14,653 nucleotides of DNA, taken from the NCBI GenBank assembly GCA_900548215.1, contig URJI01000072.1:1-14653 (forward strand). Direction: 5' to 3'. A model generated the notes under the pieces. The model saw only the letters and a program-made list of their open reading frames with translations. It was not told where the DNA came from and did not search any database. The translations under genes were made by a program, and so were the position numbers. This document shows positions 14,039 to 14,653 of the stretch, piece after piece (the first letter of the stretch is position 1; every line of letters begins with the position of its first letter). The stretch comes from an uncultured Coprococcus sp. GTDB lineage: Bacteria > Bacillota > Clostridia > Lachnospirales > Lachnospiraceae.

Positions 14039-14653
14039 AAAATAGCAGTTCCGATACCCTTCTGAGTGAAGAACTCAAGAAGCAGGCAGTGCTGGAGACG
14101 TCCATCGAGGATATGCACTCTTGAAACTCCGTTCTCCATGGCTGAGATACAGTTGTTCAGCTTTGGAAGCATACCGCCGCCGACAACACCCTTCTCTATA
14201 ATCTCCTTAGCCTCATGGATATCCATCTCTGATATAAGGGTTGATTTATCTGTAGGATCAATAAATACTCCCTCGATATCTGTGAGGAATACGAGTTTCT
14301 CTGCCTCAAGTGCTGTGGCAACTGCGCATGCTGCGTCATCCGCATTGATGTTGTAATCCTCATAATTCTCATCCACACCTATAGGTGCGATAACAGGAAT
14401 GAAATCGTCCTCGATGAGCGATGTGAGCAGTGATGTATCAACCTTTGTTATCTCTCCCACATAGCCTATATCCTTGCCACCAGGGAACTTCTTCTTGACT
14501 GTAAACATACCACCGTCCTTGCCGCTGATTCCGACAGCCTTAAGTCCGATCTTCTGCATAAGGCTTACAAGGCTCTTGTTGACCTTGCCGAGAACCATCT
14601 CCGCAATCTCCATGGTCTCTGCATCTGTCACACGGAGACCATTGATAAATTCT
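14020..14653 (-). CDS. argB: Acetylglutamate kinase, C-terminal part
   Basis: ArgB phosphorylates N-acetyl-L-glutamate, the second step of arginine synthesis, in the cytoplasm. The window holds the C-terminal 210 residues or so; the frame is open to the right edge (EFINGLRVTDAETMEIAEMV), so the N-terminal part with the first glycine-rich loop lies outside. Diagnostic stretches of the amino-acid-kinase fold are present: KDIGYVGEITKVD, YNINADDAACAVATALEAEK, LVFLTDIEGVF, VVGGGMLPKLNNCISAMENG and VHILDGRLQHCLLLEFFTQ, ending in GIGTAI. The methionine at 14631 is internal, not the start. It is followed by its own terminator, so it is not in the comEA operon. Other arg genes probably lie further right, but none is visible. 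Confidence 0.95.
   Translation of the reverse strand, partial: EFINGLRVTDAETMEIAEMVLGKVNKSLVSLMQKIGLKAVGISGKDGGMFTVKKKFPGGKDIGYVGEITKVDTSLLTSLIEDDFIPVIAPIGVDENYEDYNINADDAACAVATALEAEKLVFLTDIEGVFIDPTDKSTLISEMDIHEAKEIIEKGVVGGGMLPKLNNCISAMENGVSRVHILDGRLQHCLLLEFFTQKGIGTAILKEPLF

Overview
The window looks like chromosome of a low-GC Gram-positive of class Clostridia, most likely Lachnospiraceae. The support is AGGAGG-type ribosome binding sites at nearly every gene, AT-rich intergenic DNA, Gram-positive style gene families (PdxS/PdxT, YitT, GerMN lipoprotein, ComEA/ComEC, OmpR-type two-component pair) and a PD-(D/E)XK 'transposase-type' Rpn nuclease of a kind frequent in gut Lachnospiraceae. Genus cannot be fixed from the sequence.

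Left part (1-3429), accessory-looking and AT-rich: the first 30 codons of a minus-strand membrane or secreted protein, with a good promoter, a 7-codon leader ORF and a small hairpin ahead of it; a SinR-like HTH regulator (617-952); convergent to it across a shared terminator, an Rpn-family nuclease (1078-2211, minus) with an in-frame 21-bp tandem repeat and a striking internal Shine-Dalgarno/ATG that would make a separate 99-residue C-terminal protein; a roughly 650-base stretch holding decayed coding sequence and a minus-strand terminator; and a second HTH regulator (2859-3206). The Rpn gene-within-gene is the best candidate here for an unusual system: Rpn proteins in E. coli are reported as anti-phage toxins neutralised by their own separately translated, repeat-bearing C-terminal fragments, and this locus has the parts in the right places.

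Middle (3430-6330): holA (DNA polymerase III delta, minus), then the vitamin B6 genes pdxS-pdxT (plus), which together form PLP synthase. Upstream of pdxS lies an array of direct repeats spaced 41-43 bp, close to four helical turns, ahead of TATAAT boxes without good -35 elements. This suggests an activator-dependent promoter.

Right part (6422-13659, all minus): a compact run comEA-like / OmpR-type response regulator / histidine kinase / GerMN lipoprotein / comEC / yitT, with gaps of 1 to about 80 bases, probably one operon. The regulator-kinase-GerMN lipoprotein order matches mtrA-mtrB-lpqB of Actinobacteria, here sandwiched between two DNA-uptake genes. comEC appears to have an AUA codon where its start should be. 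At the far right is the C-terminal part of argB (minus), cut by the window edge and closed by its own terminator.
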